64,000 bases of DNA, taken from Sphingopyxis sp. OAS728 (lineage in GTDB: Bacteria > Pseudomonadota > Alphaproteobacteria > Sphingomonadales > Sphingomonadaceae). The notes beneath the pieces were generated by a model. That model searched no databases. It was given only the letters and a program-made list of their open reading frames with translations, and was not told the origin of the DNA. The stretch lies in contig NZ_JADBDT010000001.1 in assembly GCF_014873485.1 (NCBI RefSeq), forward strand, positions 3,273,501 to 3,337,500. The letters are read 5' to 3'. Within the stretch, counting starts at the first letter, position 1. Each line of letters opens with the position of its first letter. The position numbers and the translations under genes were made by a program. Shown in pieces: positions 7,898 to 17,070 of the stretch.

Positions 7898-8515
7898 GAA
7901 ATCGAAACCGCTACCGTTGCCGCTCCGCACAAGGGCCGTCCGCGCGAATTTTGCGTCGACATGGCGTTGGCGTCGGCGCTCCGCGTCTTCTGGTCGAAGG
8001 GCTATGAGGGCGCGTCGATGGCTGACCTAACCGAGGCGATGGGGATCACCAAGCCCAGCCTCTATGCAGCGTTCGGCAACAAGGAGGCACTCTTCAACAA
8101 GGCGCTCGACCTCTATGAGCGCGAAAAGGCCGACTATATGCGCGCGGCGCTCGATGCGCCGACCGCGCGCGGTGTCGCCGAGCGGCTGATGTACGGCGCG
8201 CTCGACATGTACACCTGCCCCGAGAATCCGAACGGTTGCCTTGGCGTGATCACGTCGGTCGCGTGCGGCGCGGAAGCCGAATGCATCCGGCAGGCCGTCC
8301 TCGAACGCGGCGCGGCGGCGAAGAAGGCGATGCTCGAACGTTTCGCGCGCGCCAAGGAAGAAGGCGACTTTCCGCCCGACACCGACGCCGAAGGGCTCGC
8401 TGCCTTCCTGACTGCCGTCAATCAGGGTATGTCGGTGCAGGCTGGGGCAGGCGCGACGCGCGCCGAGCTCGAACGGCTGGTCGAAACCAGCCTGAAGCTG
8501 TGGCCGGGGCGCTGA
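7895..8515 (+). CDS. TetR-family regulator of the RND efflux operon
   Basis: 206-aa TetR repressor. The N-terminal helix-turn-helix is clear (ALRVFWSKGYEGASMADLTE, then ITKPSLYAAFGNKEALF). The C-terminal part includes GALDMYTCPENPNGCLGV, seen in TetR proteins of the AcrR/YxaF type that sense small hydrophobic ligands. The ATG at 7895 was chosen because it begins just before the conserved domain; the frame is open upstream into the OsmC gene without merit. It lies directly before the efflux genes, and a 24-bp inverted repeat overlaps their promoter. Confidence 0.92.
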   Translation: MEIETATVAAPHKGRPREFCVDMALASALRVFWSKGYEGASMADLTEAMGITKPSLYAAFGNKEALFNKALDLYEREKADYMRAALDAPTARGVAERLMYGALDMYTCPENPNGCLGVITSVACGAEAECIRQAVLERGAAAKKAMLERFARAKEEGDFPPDTDAEGLAAFLTAVNQGMSVQAGAGATRAELERLVETSLKLWPGR

Positions 8516-8573
8516 GCTAAGCCTCGGGTAAATAGCCCGAAAGAAAAATTTTACTGCCCGGTACAGAATGGTC

Positions 8574-8616
8574 TTGACGCAGCGCAACAAGATTTATATA
8601 CCACTCAGTATACAAA
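8574..8616 (+). promoter_or_regulatory. RND efflux promoter with overlapping TetR operator
   Basis: TTGACG (8574-8579), 17-nt spacer, TATACC (8597-8602). An inverted repeat spans 8593-8616: TATAC and GTATA arms separated by six bases, with outer TTT and AAA also pairing and one mismatch. It covers the -10 element, as expected of a TetR repressor site. The rest of the 412-bp gap (8516-8927) is a leader of about 310 nt with a CCTCTTCGAAGAGG palindrome flanked by GGCCGTCC direct repeats and no gene. Confidence 0.65.
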
Positions 8617-8927
8617 GGCTCTCCCCCGAGACCGACCGCTGCGTGACACAGATCATGCGGCGGTCGGAACCTTCGTCACCATTTTCCCCGGGAGCGGGTC
8701 CTGTTCCGGTCGGGCGTCATTGGCGTTTGTCCGCAAGACATAACAGGGAGCCGGCGCGCGCATCGATAAGGTGCGGGTGACTGGAGGGGCGGCCGTCCTC
8801 TTCGAAGAGGGCCGTCCAGCATCAAGGACTGTTTCAAGACCGGACCGAAGGCAGGCGCTTTCGGTGCTGTGAACCTTTGCGCTCCGCGCGCAGCCGAACC
8901 GAACGAAAAGAAGAAGAGGGCAACGTC

Positions 8928-10199
8928 ATGACCGTCCACACCCCGATCGAAAAGCTCGACCCCGCCGATGCGAAGGTCCGCCGCGAACTCAAAACCTTGC
9001 TCCACCCCGGCCGCGGCCGTCGGGCCGCATGGGTCGGCGCCTTTCTGGTGCTGATCGTCGGCGCCTGGTGGTTGCTCCGCGATGGCGCGCCGCCCGCTGC
9101 CGCCGCGCCCGCGCCCGTGCTCACCGTCGCGGCGCCGATCGCGCGCGATGTGACCTTGTGGGACGAATATATCGGCCGCTTCGAAGCCTCGAAAGCGGTC
9201 GAGGTGCGTCCGCGCGTTTCGGGCGCGATCACCGGCATCCACTTCACCGACGGCCAGATCGTCCGTCAGGGCCAGCCGCTCTTCACCATCGACCCGCGCC
9301 CCTATCGCGCCGCGCTCGCCGAAGCGCGCGCTTCGGCGGCGAGTGCGCGCAGCGACCTCGCGCTCGCCCGCCTCGAACTCGACCGCGCCAGCCGCCTCGT
9401 CGATGTCGAAGCGGTATCGCAGAGCGAAATCGACCGCCTGCGCGCCCGCGTCAACGCCGCCAATGCGGCGCTGGCCGGGGCTGACGCCCGCATCGCGGCG
9501 CGTGCGCTCGATGTCGAATTCACCGTCGTCCGCGCGCCGCTGAGCGGCCGTATCTCCGATCGCCAGATCGACGCGGGCAACCTCGTGTCGGCAAGCGATG
9601 CCGGCGGAACGCTGCTCACCACGATCAACGCGCTCGATCCCGTCTACTTCACCTTCCAGGGTTCGGAGGCGCTGTTCCTCAAGACCAAGCGCGAAGGTGG
9701 CGACAAGGGGGCGGCGGTCGAAGTTCGCCTGCAGGATGAAAGCGACTATCGCTGGAAGGGCCAGCTCGACTTCACCGACAACGGCCTCGACCCGCGCTCG
9801 GGCACGATCCGCGCCCGCGCCAGCTTCCGCAACCCGGAGATGTTCCTGACTCCCGGCATGTTCGGCAACATGCGCCTGTCGACGGGCCAGACGGCGCACG
9901 CGCTGCTCGTCCCCGCCGCCGCGGTGCAGACCGACCAGGCGCGCAAGATCGTCTTCGTCGTCGGCAAGGACGGGACGGTCGCGGCGAAGCCGGTCGAACT
10001 TGGCCCCGAAGTCGATGGCCTGCGCGTCATCCGTTCGGGTCTGACCCCGACCGATCAGGTCGTGATCAACGGTTACCAGTTCGCCCGCCCCGGCACCAAG
10101 GCGGTGACCAAGGCCGGCAAGATCGCCGCCACGGCGCCGAAGCAGGGGGTGCCCGCCGCCACCGAACCGGTGTCGGCGCAGGCGACCTTCGCGAAGTGA
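8928..10199 (+). CDS. RND efflux periplasmic adaptor (MexE/AcrA type)
   Basis: 423-aa membrane-fusion protein linking an RND pump to an outer-membrane channel. It has a short cytoplasmic N-terminus, one membrane anchor (AAWVGAFLVLIVGAWWLL) rather than a lipobox, then a barrel-sandwich/lipoyl region (VEVRPRVSGAITGIHFTDGQ), an alpha hairpin (SARSDLALARLELDRAS...), the returning strand (VRAPLSGRISDRQIDAG) and a beta barrel (DFTDNGLDPRSGTIRARASF). The sequence around DGQIVRQGQPLF is like MexE. It is first in the operon, and the promoter carries the TetR operator. Confidence 0.95.
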   Translation: MTVHTPIEKLDPADAKVRRELKTLLHPGRGRRAAWVGAFLVLIVGAWWLLRDGAPPAAAAPAPVLTVAAPIARDVTLWDEYIGRFEASKAVEVRPRVSGAITGIHFTDGQIVRQGQPLFTIDPRPYRAALAEARASAASARSDLALARLELDRASRLVDVEAVSQSEIDRLRARVNAANAALAGADARIAARALDVEFTVVRAPLSGRISDRQIDAGNLVSASDAGGTLLTTINALDPVYFTFQGSEALFLKTKREGGDKGAAVEVRLQDESDYRWKGQLDFTDNGLDPRSGTIRARASFRNPEMFLTPGMFGNMRLSTGQTAHALLVPAAAVQTDQARKIVFVVGKDGTVAAKPVELGPEVDGLRVIRSGLTPTDQVVINGYQFARPGTKAVTKAGKIAATAPKQGVPAATEPVSAQATFAK

Positions 10200-10203
10200 C
10201 TAA

Positions 10204-10320
10204 CCTCCCCTCCCGCGTGCGGGAGGGGTCGGGGGAGGGCCTGTTATCGCGCCCTCCCCGCTGCGACTAGCGAGCAAGCTCGCAAGTCTCGCTGCCCCTC
10301 CCGCAAGCGGGAGGGGAGGA
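10204..10320. repeat. REP-like block of four hairpins inside the efflux operon
   Basis: Two terminal hairpins share the same perfect 10-bp arms, CCCCTCCCGC with GCGGGAGGGG (10207-10228 and 10295-10316), with 2-nt loops GT and AA. Between them lie GGGGAGGGC/GCCCTCCCC (10232-10259) and GCGAGC/GCTCGC (10270-10283). It fits a repetitive extragenic palindrome/BIME-like element. It separates the adaptor and permease genes and could stabilise or process the mRNA. Confidence 0.75.
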
Positions 10321-10349
10321 TTGATAGATCATAGAACAGGGGCTCTCCC

Positions 10350-13300
10350 ATGCGCCTATCACGCTTCTTCATCGACCGGCCGATCTTTGCCGCCGTGCTC
10401 GCCGTCATCATCACCATCGTCGGTGCGGTCGCCTATATCGGCCTACCCGTCTCGCAATATCCCGACATCGTCCCGCCGACGGTGACGGTGACCGCCAGCT
10501 ATCCGGGCGCATCGGCCGAAACCGTGGCCGACACGGTCGCGGCGCCGATCGAGCAGGAAATCAACGGCGTCGACAATATGCTCTATATGAGCAGCCAGTC
10601 GACCGGCGACGGCGTCGTCACGATCACCGTGACCTTCAAGATCGGCACCGACCTCGATGCCGCGCAGGTGCTGGTGCAGAACCGCGTCGCGATCGCGACC
10701 CCGCGCCTGCCCGAAACGGTGCAGCGCCTTGGCGTCGTGACGCGCAAGACGTCGCCCGACTTCCTGATGGTCGTGAACCTCGTTTCGCCCGACAAGTCGC
10801 TCGATCGCGCCTATATCTCCAACTATGCGCTGACCCAGCTCCGCGACCGTCTGAGCCGCATCGACGGCGTCGGCGACGTGCGGCTGTTCGGTGCGCGCGA
10901 CTATGCGATGCGCGTCTGGATCGACCCGGGCCGCGCCGCTGCGCTCGACCTCACCGCAGGCGAGATCGTCGCCGCGCTGCGCCGTGAGAATGTGCAGGTC
11001 GCCGCCGGTACGCTCGGGCAACCCCCTTATGCCAATGGCAGCGATTTCCAGCTCAACGTCGAAACGCAGGGCCGCCTGACCGATCCCAAGGATTTCGCCA
11101 ATATCGTCATCCGCAGCGATGCCGACGGACGGCAGGTCCGCGTGTCGGACGTCGCGCGCGTCGAGCTCGGTGCGTCGGATTACAACAGCAACACCTATCT
11201 TTCGGGCGATCCGACCGTCATCATGGCGGTGTTCCAGCGCCCCGGTTCGAACGCGCTCGCCGCCGCCGAAGCGGTCGAGGCCGAAATGGCATCCTCGTCG
11301 AAGAATTTCCCGAAGGGGCTCGAATATCGGGTCATCTATAACCCCACCGAATTCATCGCCCAGTCGATCGACGCGGTGATGGAAACGCTGATCGAGGCGG
11401 TGTTCCTCGTCGTCATCGTCATTCTTGTGTTCCTCCAGAAATGGCGCGCGGCGATCATTCCGGTGCTTGCGATCCCGGTATCGCTGATCGGGACCTTCGT
11501 CGTGCTCGCGGCGTTCGGCTACAGCCTCAACAACCTTTCGCTCTTCGGGCTGGTGCTCGCGATCGGCATCGTCGTCGACGACGCGATCGTCGTCGTCGAG
11601 AATGTCGAACGCAATCTCGAGAAAGGCATGTCCGCGCTCGAAGCCGCGCGGACATCGATGGACGAGGTTTCGGGTGCGCTCGTCGCGATCGTGCTCGTGC
11701 TCTGCGCGGTGTTCGTACCGACCCTGTTCCTCACGGGCCTGTCGGGCGCCTTCTACCAGCAGTTTGCGGTGACGATCTCGACCGCGACGATCATCTCGCT
11801 CGTGCTGTCGCTGACGCTGTCGCCGGCGCTCGCCGCTATCCTGCTGAAGCCGCACGCTACCGCGCAGGCCGACGGATGGCTGATGGCGCATATCCACCGC
11901 GCCGGCGAACGCTTCAATGCGGCGTTCGAGCGGCTGAGCAACGGCTATGCGTCGCTGACCGACCGGCTCGTGCGCGCGCCGAAAAAGATGATGGTCACCT
12001 ATGCGGGGCTCATCGCCGCGACCGCGGGGCTGTTCTGGGCGACGCCGACCGGCTTCATCCCCGCACAGGACCAGGGCTATTTCCTCGTCGTCGCCAAGCT
12101 GCCTGCGGGCGCCTCGGTCGAACGTACCGATGCGGTGCTGAAGAAGGTCGCCGCGCGCGTGCTGCCGGTCGAGGGCGTCCTCGGCTCGGTGATGCTTGCG
12201 GGCTTCGACGGCCCGTCGCAGACGCTCGCGCCGAACTCGGCCGCTGCCTACTTCCCGCTCAAATCCTTCGAGGAGCGCAAGAAACTCGGCGTCAATTTCG
12301 AGGACATCATGAATCAGGCGCGTGCCCGCACCGCCGACATCACCGATGCGCAGATCGTCGTCATTCCGCCGCCGCTGATCCAGGGCATCGGTTCGGCGGG
12401 CGGTTACCGCATGATCGTGCAGGATCGCGGCGGGAACGGCTATGCCGCGCTCGCGAACGAGACGAACAATTTGATCGGCAAGGCGAACCAGACCCCGGGT
12501 CTTGCGAACGTCTTTACCTTCTTCGACCCGTCGAACCCGCGCATCTTTGCCGATATCGATCGTGCCAAGGCGAATGCGCTCGGCGTGCCGCCCGAACGGG
12601 TGTTCGAGGCACTGCAGGTCTATCTCGGCTCGGCATTCGTCAACGACTTCAACCTGCTCGGCCGCACCTATCGCGTGACCGCACAGGCCGACGCGCCCTA
12701 TCGCCAGACCGTCGCCGATATCGCGAATCTCCGGACGCGGTCGGATTCGGGGGCGATGGTGCCGATCGGGTCGGTCGCGAATTTCGAGGACCGCACGGGG
12801 CCGTACCGCGTGACGCGCTACAATCTCTTCCCCGCGGTCGAGATCGATGGCGATACCGCGCCGGGTTCGTCTTCGGGCGCGTCGCTGACGACGATGGAAA
12901 AGCTTGCGGCCGACAATCTGCCCGCAGGTTACGGCACCGAATGGACCGGTATCGCCTTCCAGCAGAAGGCGGCGGCGAATACCGCAGGCATCGTCTTCGC
13001 GCTCGCGGTGGTCTTCGTCTTCCTCGTGCTCGCAGCGCAATATGAAAGCCTGATGCTGCCATTGGCGATCATCTTCATCGTGCCCATGTGTCTGCTTGCG
13101 GCGATGATCGGCGTGAATCTGCGCGGGATGGACAATAATGTCCTGACGCAGATCGGGCTCGTCGTGCTCATCGCGCTTGCCGCGAAGAATGCGATCCTGA
13201 TCGTCGAATTCGCCAAGCAGGCCGAGGAAGAAGATGGCCTGTCGCCGATCGAAGCCGCGGTGCGCGCCGCGCGCGACCGTCTGCGTCCGATCCTGATGAC

Positions 13301-13544
13301 CAGCTTCGCCTTCATCCTCGGCGCGGTGCCGCTGTTGATCGCAAGCGGGGCGGGCGCGGAACTCCGCCAGGCGCTCGGCACCGCCGTCTTCTTCGGCATG
13401 CTCGGCGTGACGGCGTTCGGCCTCATCTTCACCCCGACCTTCTACGTCGTCGCGCGCGCGCTCAGCCAATGGTCGGCCGAGCGGCGTGCGCGGCGCGGCG
13501 GGTCGGACGACCACGGGACCGCGCTGCCGGTTCCGGCGGAATAA
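10350..13544 (+). CDS. RND multidrug efflux permease (HAE-1 family)
   Basis: 1064-aa inner-membrane proton/drug antiporter, typical length. The N-terminus (FFIDRPIFAAVLAVIITIVG) is the standard first helix. TM4 carries the proton-relay pair Asp410-Asp411 in GIVVDDAIVVVENVE, and TM10 carries the conserved Lys in LAAKNAILIVEF. Two large periplasmic loops and twelve helices can be traced. It is closest in look to MexF/BpeF/AcrB pumps. It pairs with the adaptor and NodT lipoprotein in one operon. Substrates cannot be deduced, but TetR control suggests a hydrophobic inducer. Confidence 0.96.
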   Translation: MRLSRFFIDRPIFAAVLAVIITIVGAVAYIGLPVSQYPDIVPPTVTVTASYPGASAETVADTVAAPIEQEINGVDNMLYMSSQSTGDGVVTITVTFKIGTDLDAAQVLVQNRVAIATPRLPETVQRLGVVTRKTSPDFLMVVNLVSPDKSLDRAYISNYALTQLRDRLSRIDGVGDVRLFGARDYAMRVWIDPGRAAALDLTAGEIVAALRRENVQVAAGTLGQPPYANGSDFQLNVETQGRLTDPKDFANIVIRSDADGRQVRVSDVARVELGASDYNSNTYLSGDPTVIMAVFQRPGSNALAAAEAVEAEMASSSKNFPKGLEYRVIYNPTEFIAQSIDAVMETLIEAVFLVVIVILVFLQKWRAAIIPVLAIPVSLIGTFVVLAAFGYSLNNLSLFGLVLAIGIVVDDAIVVVENVERNLEKGMSALEAARTSMDEVSGALVAIVLVLCAVFVPTLFLTGLSGAFYQQFAVTISTATIISLVLSLTLSPALAAILLKPHATAQADGWLMAHIHRAGERFNAAFERLSNGYASLTDRLVRAPKKMMVTYAGLIAATAGLFWATPTGFIPAQDQGYFLVVAKLPAGASVERTDAVLKKVAARVLPVEGVLGSVMLAGFDGPSQTLAPNSAAAYFPLKSFEERKKLGVNFEDIMNQARARTADITDAQIVVIPPPLIQGIGSAGGYRMIVQDRGGNGYAALANETNNLIGKANQTPGLANVFTFFDPSNPRIFADIDRAKANALGVPPERVFEALQVYLGSAFVNDFNLLGRTYRVTAQADAPYRQTVADIANLRTRSDSGAMVPIGSVANFEDRTGPYRVTRYNLFPAVEIDGDTAPGSSSGASLTTMEKLAADNLPAGYGTEWTGIAFQQKAAANTAGIVFALAVVFVFLVLAAQYESLMLPLAIIFIVPMCLLAAMIGVNLRGMDNNVLTQIGLVVLIALAAKNAILIVEFAKQAEEEDGLSPIEAAVRAARDRLRPILMTSFAFILGAVPLLIASGAGAELRQALGTAVFFGMLGVTAFGLIFTPTFYVVARALSQWSAERRARRGGSDDHGTALPVPAE

Positions 13545-13555
13545 GGAGTAACATC

Positions 13556-14965
13556 ATGATCCTCCGCAATATCCTCACCGCCGCCTCGGCCCTCGCGCTC
13601 GCCGCCTGCGCCGTCGGTCCCGACTATAAGGCGCCGCAATCGGCGTCGGCGCCGGTGGCGACCGGGCCGTTCGTTTCGGCGAACAGCCCCGCGGTGTCGC
13701 TCGATCCGGTCGCCGCCGACTGGTGGCGCCTCTATAATGATCCCGTCCTCGACGGGCTCGTCGGCGATGCGCTTGCGAACAACACCGACGTGCGCGTCGC
13801 GGTCGCGAATATCGCCCGCGCGCGTGCCTCGCTGCGCGGCGCTCGCGCCGACCGCCTGCCACAGGGTCAGATCGGCGCCGGTGCCAATTACGGCCGCAGC
13901 CCCGAGGGCCAGCGCCTGCCGGGCGCCGACCGCGAAGATTGGGCGGTCGATGTCGGGATCAACGTTTCGTACGAAGTCGACCTGTTCGGCCGCGTCAGCC
14001 GCTCGATCGAGGCCGCACGCGGCGATACTGAAGCCGCCGAGGCCAACGCCGATGCGGTACGCGTGATCGTCGCCGCCGACACGACGCAGGCCTATGCGGA
14101 CGCGGCATCGGGCGCGGCGCGGCTCGACGTCGCGCGGCGCATCGTCGGCCTGCTCGACCAGCAGGTCAAACTGACGCAGCGTCGCAAGGACGTCGGGATG
14201 GCGACGGGGCTCGACCTCGCGCGCATCACGACGCTGCGCGACCAGCGGTCGGCCGACATTCCTTCCATCGAAGCTGAACGGCAGGCGGCCTTGTTCCGCC
14301 TCGCGACTCTGACCGGTCGTGCTCCCGCCGCGTTGCCCGCCATCGCTGGCGACCGCAACATCAGCCTCGAAATCACCGACCCCATCCCAGTCGGTGATGG
14401 GGCGGCGCTATTGAAGCGCCGTCCCGATATTCGCGCTGCCGAGCGCCGCCTTGCCGCCGATACCGCGCGCATCGGCGTCGCGACGGCGGACCTGTACCCG
14501 CGCATCACCTTGGGCGGTTCGGCGGGCTCAACGGGCACGGGCTTCGGCGATGTGTTCGGCGGTGGTCCGCTGCGCTGGCTGCTCGGGCCGCTGCTCAACT
14601 GGGCCTTCCCGAACCAGGAACCCGCGCGCGCGCGGATCGCGGCGGCCGAGGCCGATACGCAGGCATCGCTCGCCGAATTCGACGGCACCGTGCTGCGCGC
14701 GCTCGAGGAAACCGAGACCGCGCTGTCGTCCTATGCGCGTTCGCTCGAACAGCGTCAGGCGCTGCGCGCCGCGCGCGACCAGTCCGAACGCGCCGTGCGG
14801 ATCGTCCGCGCCAAGCGCGAGGAAGGCGCATCGGATTCGTTCGAATGGCTCGACGCCGAACGGACCTTTGCCGAAGCCGAGGCGACGCTCGCCGAACAGG
14901 ATGGGCAGATTTCGCGGCGCCAGATCGCATTGTTCCGCGCGCTCGCGGGCGGCTGGTCGAGCTAG
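13556..14965 (+). CDS. RND outer-membrane channel lipoprotein (NodT/OprM family)
   Basis: 469-aa outer-membrane factor. The signal peptide ends in the lipobox LAAC with Cys18 as the lipidated residue, and the conserved AVGPDYKAP follows. The duplicated TolC-like coiled hairpins are seen as VANIARARASLRGARADRLP and GVATADLYPRITLGGSAG. It starts 11 nt after the permease stop with AAGGAG overlapping that stop, so translation is probably coupled. Its stop codon interlocks with that of the convergent MocR gene in the tetramer CTAG. Confidence 0.95.
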   Translation: MILRNILTAASALALAACAVGPDYKAPQSASAPVATGPFVSANSPAVSLDPVAADWWRLYNDPVLDGLVGDALANNTDVRVAVANIARARASLRGARADRLPQGQIGAGANYGRSPEGQRLPGADREDWAVDVGINVSYEVDLFGRVSRSIEAARGDTEAAEANADAVRVIVAADTTQAYADAASGAARLDVARRIVGLLDQQVKLTQRRKDVGMATGLDLARITTLRDQRSADIPSIEAERQAALFRLATLTGRAPAALPAIAGDRNISLEITDPIPVGDGAALLKRRPDIRAAERRLAADTARIGVATADLYPRITLGGSAGSTGTGFGDVFGGGPLRWLLGPLLNWAFPNQEPARARIAAAEADTQASLAEFDGTVLRALEETETALSSYARSLEQRQALRAARDQSERAVRIVRAKREEGASDSFEWLDAERTFAEAEATLAEQDGQISRRQIALFRALAGGWSS

Positions 14966-16332
14966 ACGATATGGCTCGCCGCGCCGCCCGGAATCCATAG
15001 CTGCGCCGCGAGCCGGTGCAGCGCCCGCGACAGTCCACGGCGGTCGATCGTTCCGCCCAGCGAGATACGCACCGCCTTGGGCGCGCCGGGCGCGACGGCG
15101 AAGCGGTTCGACGGCACCGCCGACAGCCCGTCGAGCGCGAGCGCTGCGGCGAGCACGTCGGGCGGGCTGTCGTCGGCAAGCGGTAGCCACAGGTGATAGC
15201 CCTGCGGATGCGCGTTGTGGCGTCCGTCGCCGAGCACGCTGTGCGCCAATCTCTGCCGCCAGATCGCTTCCTTGCGTACCGCGTCGACCAAAGTGTCGAA
15301 TGTCCCGTCAGCAAGCCACAGCGAGATCATCGCGACATTGAGCGGCGGTGCCATTACGGCGCTTTCATGCTGGCACGACGCGATCTGCATCGCTTCGGCG
15401 ACCCCGGGCGCGCGGACAAACCCGACGCGCAATGCCGGCGAAATAATCTTCGCCATGCTCGCGACATGCCAGCTGACTTCGGGCGCGAAGCTTGCGATCG
15501 CGGGGATCGGCGCGTCGGGGAGCAGGCCATAGGCATCGTCTTCAATGACTTGGACTCTGGCATCCTGTGCCCATGCTGCAATGTCGCGCCGTTCCTTGAC
15601 CGTGAGCGTCGCGGTGGTCGGATTGTCGTTGGTCGGGACGACATAGAGCGCGCGCAGCGGCGCGACCGCGTGTGCGGCCTCCAGCGCGTCGGCGGCCATT
15701 TCGGCAAGCGGGACGAGCGTGACCCCCATGCGCCGCGCGATTGCGGCGAAGCCCGGATAGACGAAGCGCCCGCACGCGACGCGGTCGCCCGGCTTCAGCA
15801 TCGTCGAGGCAACCGCGTGCAGCCCATTTTGTCCGCCCGCGGTGACGACAATCTGTTCGACCGACGACGACAGGCCCATCCGCGCGAGCAGTTCGGCGCC
15901 GCTTTCGCGGTCCGCCGCCGCGCCGCCCGGCCGCTGATAGTGTAGCCGCGCGAGGCCGTCGGCGCGGGCGAGGGTTCCCAACGCCGAGGCCATCGCATCG
16001 GTCAGGCGGCTCTCGATCGGGATCGGCGGGCTGTTCATCGCGATGTCGCTCTGCGCCGCGGTTGCGACCTCGCCGGTGCGGACATCCTCGCTGATAAAAC
16101 TGCCGGCGCGGCCGCGCGCGACGATCAGCCCGCGCTGCCGCGCGAGATCATAGGCCTTGGTCACGGTGGTGAGGTCGATGCCGAGTTTCACCGCAAGGTC
16201 ACGCTGCGGCGGCAGGCGGTCGCCGTGGCGAAGGTCGCCGCGCGCGACTGCCGCCGATATCGCGGCGGTCACCGCCTTATATTTGGGCCCTGCGGCACCC
16301 GCGATGTCCGGGAGCCATGCGTCAGCTGCCAT
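14962..16332 (-). CDS. MocR/PdxR-type regulator (GntR helix-turn-helix plus aminotransferase domain)
   Basis: 456-aa fusion. Residues 10-80 are a GntR winged helix (GDRLPPQRDLAVKLGIDLTT, VTKAYDLARQRG). The rest is a fold-type I aminotransferase with the PLP-binding Lys295 in SMAKIISPALRVGF. Such proteins sense PLP or amino compounds and regulate vitamin B6, GABA or taurine genes. The start at 16332 follows GAGGCGG and overlaps the DUF983 gene by 11 nt, so the two are likely one transcript. No obvious target gene is adjacent, so the regulated pathway is unknown. Confidence 0.9.
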   Translation of the reverse strand: MAADAWLPDIAGAAGPKYKAVTAAISAAVARGDLRHGDRLPPQRDLAVKLGIDLTTVTKAYDLARQRGLIVARGRAGSFISEDVRTGEVATAAQSDIAMNSPPIPIESRLTDAMASALGTLARADGLARLHYQRPGGAAADRESGAELLARMGLSSSVEQIVVTAGGQNGLHAVASTMLKPGDRVACGRFVYPGFAAIARRMGVTLVPLAEMAADALEAAHAVAPLRALYVVPTNDNPTTATLTVKERRDIAAWAQDARVQVIEDDAYGLLPDAPIPAIASFAPEVSWHVASMAKIISPALRVGFVRAPGVAEAMQIASCQHESAVMAPPLNVAMISLWLADGTFDTLVDAVRKEAIWRQRLAHSVLGDGRHNAHPQGYHLWLPLADDSPPDVLAAALALDGLSAVPSNRFAVAPGAPKAVRISLGGTIDRRGLSRALHRLAAQLWIPGGAASHIV

Positions 16333-16762
16333 GCCGTTCGTCCGCCTCGAATTTTTCACGCGCATTGAGCTTCGCCCATAAATGCTCGGTGCCCGATTCC
16401 TGCGCCTTGTTCACATATTGCGAGGCGACCAGCCAGCCCTTGATCGGGCGCAGGGGCAGCACGCACCCGATCACCATGACCGGGATCGAAAAGACCAGAT
16501 GCACCCACAAAGGCGGGCTGTAGGCGATTTGCATCCACACGATCACAAAGGTCAGCGGAAAGGCGACGATACACTGCGAGAAGAAGGCGGGGCCGTCGTC
16601 GGGCGCGGCGAAGCTGAAGTCGAGGCCGCAATTCTCGCAGCGATCGGCGAGCTTCAGCCACGAGCGAAACATATGGCCCTTGCCGCATTCGGGACATTTG
16701 CCGTGCCATCCCGCCCACAGGATCCAGCGCAGCTTTTCGTTGCCGACATCACCGCTCGTCAT
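16322..16762 (-). CDS. DUF983 zinc-ribbon membrane protein
   Basis: 146-aa protein typical of DUF983 in alphaproteobacteria: a zinc ribbon (CPEC and CENC, Cys23/26/42/45) in WHGKCPECGKGHMFRSWLKL, then two membrane helices (SQCIVAFPLTFVIVWMQIAY and LVFSIPVMVIGCVLPLRPI). The start at 16762 was chosen because GGAG lies 6 nt before it; an ATG at 16774 has no ribosome site. Function unproven in this family. It runs 5' of the MocR gene and is divergent from a dehydrogenase across an AT-rich region. Confidence 0.85.
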   Translation of the reverse strand: MTSGDVGNEKLRWILWAGWHGKCPECGKGHMFRSWLKLADRCENCGLDFSFAAPDDGPAFFSQCIVAFPLTFVIVWMQIAYSPPLWVHLVFSIPVMVIGCVLPLRPIKGWLVASQYVNKAQESGTEHLWAKLNAREKFEADERHGS

Positions 16763-16774
16763 CTTCGACTCCAT

Positions 16775-17070
16775 CAGGAAACATGCAATATACCATGCAT
16801 AATGAATATATGACGGTGCGTTCGGAATTTTAGATTTGTAGAAATCTAACGAAAATACAGTATATTATATATCGCAATCCAGAGATTGCATGGTACATAT
16901 GAAAAAGTAGACCATACATAAATGCTCGCGTACAGTTCCGAGGCCTCGCGCGGACGCCGCGCTCCGGCTTCCAGCCAGTGAGAGGCTGGCTCTTGGTTTC
17001 GCCGGCTACTGGCGCCCCGATGCGCAGACTAGATCGCTTCCATCCCCATCACTCTGGAAAGGAAGCAACC
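16775..17070. other. AT-rich divergent intergenic region with three inverted repeats
   Basis: By hand count 16801-16920 is 37 of 120 GC, far below the rest of the window. It holds TTAGATTT-GTAG-AAATCTAA (16830-16849), GCAATC-CAGA-GATTGC (16874-16889) and ATGCA-N8-TGCAT (16783-16800), plus a near-repeat ACCATGCATAA/ACCATACATAA (16792, 16911). No ORF is credible. It probably holds two promoters and regulator sites, but it could be an AT-rich insertion. Confidence 0.6.

Noticed and set aside
10443..13514. Open frame of over 1000 codons opposite the RND permease
   Set aside because: GC-rich codon bias keeps the antisense frame open. It has arginine- and histidine-rich low-complexity composition and no domain.
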